This document shows, piece by piece, positions 62,530-64,000 of a stretch of DNA of 64,000 bases. Numbering within the stretch: the stretch's first letter is position 1; each line of letters begins with the position of its first letter. The DNA is from Acidobacteriota bacterium (GTDB lineage: Bacteria > Acidobacteriota > Blastocatellia > Chloracidobacteriales > JADJPF01). The translations under genes were made by a program, and so were the position numbers. The notes beneath the pieces were generated by a model. The model did no database searches and was not told the origin of the DNA. It saw only the letters and a list, made by a program, of their open reading frames with translations. The DNA lies in assembly GCA_016213785.1 (NCBI GenBank), contig JACQZQ010000053.1:124001-188000 (forward strand), in the 5' to 3' direction.

Positions 62530-62864
62530 ATTGGTTATCCTTAATTTGATTAAAAATATTTCTAAAAATTAGAAGGGATATCTTCCTATTTCTACAACTA
62601 AACTCTAGGAATGATTAAAAATATTAGGTGTTAAGTAATCCTAAGAGTTTTTTTATAGTTGGTTTAGAAAAACAATACGTTGTAAAGCTTTTTCGGTTTC
62701 GCAGAAATTTTTTCAATTATATCAGCTTAGCTAGTCAATTCTATAGAGTTAATTCTATGTAAAAGGAGTGAGTCTTCTTAGATTAAGAAATTATACTAAT
62801 AAGTGAGTAGACTCTAAGACTTTTTACTTCTTTTAAGTCTATCGTTTAAGCATAAAGTTTTTAA
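62530..62864. other. Intergenic region without a recognisable gene
   Basis: This is 335 AT-rich bases upstream of the PBP gene and downstream of the kinase gene, both on the minus strand. An imperfect inverted repeat, AGTCTTCTTAGA (near 62771) with TCTAAGACT (near 62813), is visible. I see no confident promoter, RNA gene or conserved element. Confidence 0.4.
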
Positions 62865-64000
62865 TTAACGGCTATTAAGCATTTTGTTATAAAAACGGCT
62901 ATTACTACGCATTTTTAATTGCCATTTACTACGAGGGCTATCTTCTCCAAATTGCCCTAAGGCTTCTTTAAGGGTTTCCCCACCAGCTTGTCTTAACTTA
63001 AAGTAAAGTAGTGCAATACTTATAGAGAGTATTGGGGTAATTAAAATTACTCCAAGTAAACTTAAAATGGGAGGGCTGAGAAACTTTAAGTTTATATTTA
63101 TCTCACCATCGGAAAGGTTTTTAGATACAGAAGCAAAGTTAATAAACATTAATGAGGCTATAAGAAATTTTACTGCTATTACTTTTAATGTAACCATTGG
63201 TAATCTATTTACTAAAGCTCTAGATCTAAGAAGCGCAGCACGGTTTTTTAAGCCTTCCATCATTATTACAGGCTTAAATAAAACATAGCTTACCAATGCT
63301 TTTAACCCTGGAAGAATCAATAGCATAGACCAAAGACATATATATATTTCAAAAACAAGGTTAGTTGTAAGTATAGGAACAATTTTTTTCTTTAACTCAG
63401 AAAAAATCTGACTTACTGATAATGACTTAAAAGGTGTAATCAGTACTTGTGCAACGGCTGGAACAAAGGCTGCGTGGACTACTGCTTCAGTAAATAAACA
63501 GCTTATGATTAGAAAAGTCCCAATAAGCAAATAAATAATAAAAGACGCTTTATCAGTTATCATACTAGACACAAAATCTGTATGTAACCGCATTAGTAAG
63601 GAAAAGAAAATAACAGGCATATAACCTATTGCAGAGATTTGAAGAAAAGTAGGAAAGTTATTGTTATAAAGAGAAACTGCTTGTCTTAAAACCGTTGAAG
63701 CACCTTCGCTACGTGCTCTTAAGGCATTTGAAAAAGCTACTGCTGTAGCAGGGCGTTCAGCAGGATTTTTAGCTAATGTAGACATTATTAATGATGCTAC
63801 TGACTTAGGTATATCGCCTCGTAAATTACGTAGATGTTCTGGAGATGTTTGTATATGGTGTGTAATAAGGGTTTTAGTGTCTCCACTAAAAGGGGTTTGA
63901 CCAACAAGCATTTGATAAGCAATAATGCCTAGGCTATAAATATCAGAGCGAGTATCAAGGCTTTCCCCTCTACATTGTTCTGGAGACATATAAATAGGAG
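62865..64000 (-). CDS. Ser/Thr protein kinase fused to a membrane domain (5' part outside window)
   Basis: The frame runs off the right edge. The visible part begins at P-I-Y-MSPEQCRGE, the activation-segment end of a Ser/Thr kinase, and includes RSDIYSLGIIAYQMLVGQTPF and the kinase C-lobe (to about residue 95 of the visible part). It then has a region of about 280 residues with five to six hydrophobic helices. The catalytic HRD and DFG motifs lie outside the window. An internal ATG at 63989 is not the start. A kinase directly followed by several membrane helices would couple cytoplasmic phosphorylation to the envelope; the signal is unknown. It is upstream of, and co-directional with, the PBP gene. 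Confidence 0.82.
   Translation of the reverse strand, partial: PIYMSPEQCRGESLDTRSDIYSLGIIAYQMLVGQTPFSGDTKTLITHHIQTSPEHLRNLRGDIPKSVASLIMSTLAKNPAERPATAVAFSNALRARSEGASTVLRQAVSLYNNNFPTFLQISAIGYMPVIFFSLLMRLHTDFVSSMITDKASFIIYLLIGTFLIISCLFTEAVVHAAFVPAVAQVLITPFKSLSVSQIFSELKKKIVPILTTNLVFEIYICLWSMLLILPGLKALVSYVLFKPVIMMEGLKNRAALLRSRALVNRLPMVTLKVIAVKFLIASLMFINFASVSKNLSDGEININLKFLSPPILSLLGVILITPILSISIALLYFKLRQAGGETLKEALGQFGEDSPRSKWQLKMRSNSRFYNKMLNSR

Overview
The window is AT-rich bacterial DNA (about one third G+C by eye), read with the standard bacterial code and densely coded on both strands. Lipoproteins, TonB/ExbBD, a porin-like barrel protein, YajC-SecDF and a PBP1-type protein show a diderm cell. 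Several traits together suggest Acidobacteriota, perhaps class Blastocatellia: Ser/Thr kinases with DUF4388 (PATAN) domains, an FG-GAP protein ending in a TIG-like domain, a serine/threonine kinase fused to membrane helices, and a dispersed palindromic repeat. This placement is inference, because no rRNA or other marker gene is present.

Layout. 1-7.7 kb holds mixed genes: the tail of an Asp-box exported protein, an EEP-family phosphatase/nuclease, a cupin, a GAF protein, a first PATAN/J-domain protein, a zinc-ribbon membrane protein, a sirtuin and a YdjM-like membrane protein. 7.8-12.4 kb is a complete plasmid-type replication and partition module. It has parA-parB on the minus strand and a RepA/RPA-type initiator on the plus strand. 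Between them lie about fifteen iterons, a GATC array with roughly 10-bp spacing and an AT-rich stretch, and a GATC-rich palindrome follows parB. Because tgt, yajC-secD-secF and a bifunctional rel gene lie 27-36 kb away on the same molecule, the replicon looks like a secondary chromosome (chromid) or a chromosome with a captured plasmid origin.

12.4-18.3 kb carries an FG-GAP surface protein, an acyl-CoA synthetase, a lipoprotein and a zinc-ribbon membrane protein. 18.5-35.9 kb is the most unusual block. A PATAN-J-J-TPR protein plus a double-kinase-PATAN-J-TPR protein occurs twice, around a histidine kinase, a sigma-54 response regulator and a third PATAN-J-TPR gene. That third gene has a well-spaced sigma-54 promoter. 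In the second copy the inner kinase domain has lost the HRD and DFG residues. I read the block as a scaffolded phosphosignalling system of unknown output.

36-51.5 kb is largely housekeeping: a threonine/serine dehydratase, a 29-residue membrane peptide, tgt, yajC-secDF, tonB-exbB-exbD-exbD, a TPR lipoprotein, rel, ridA, a second AMP ligase and an Hsp20 gene with tandem sigma-54-like promoters. 51.6-57.2 kb is a minus-strand operon behind a perfect 25-bp Fur-like palindrome. It encodes a porin-like protein, a di-haem cytochrome, a flavinylated protein, an ApbE-like flavin transferase and a membrane protein, consistent with extracytoplasmic electron transfer for iron acquisition. 57.3-64 kb contains a possible small RNA, a DinB protein, a palindromic repeat, an FGE-like protein, small zinc-ribbon and exported proteins, a PBP1-type synthase and a kinase gene cut by the right edge. 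I saw no tRNA, rRNA, CRISPR array, insertion sequence or prophage.
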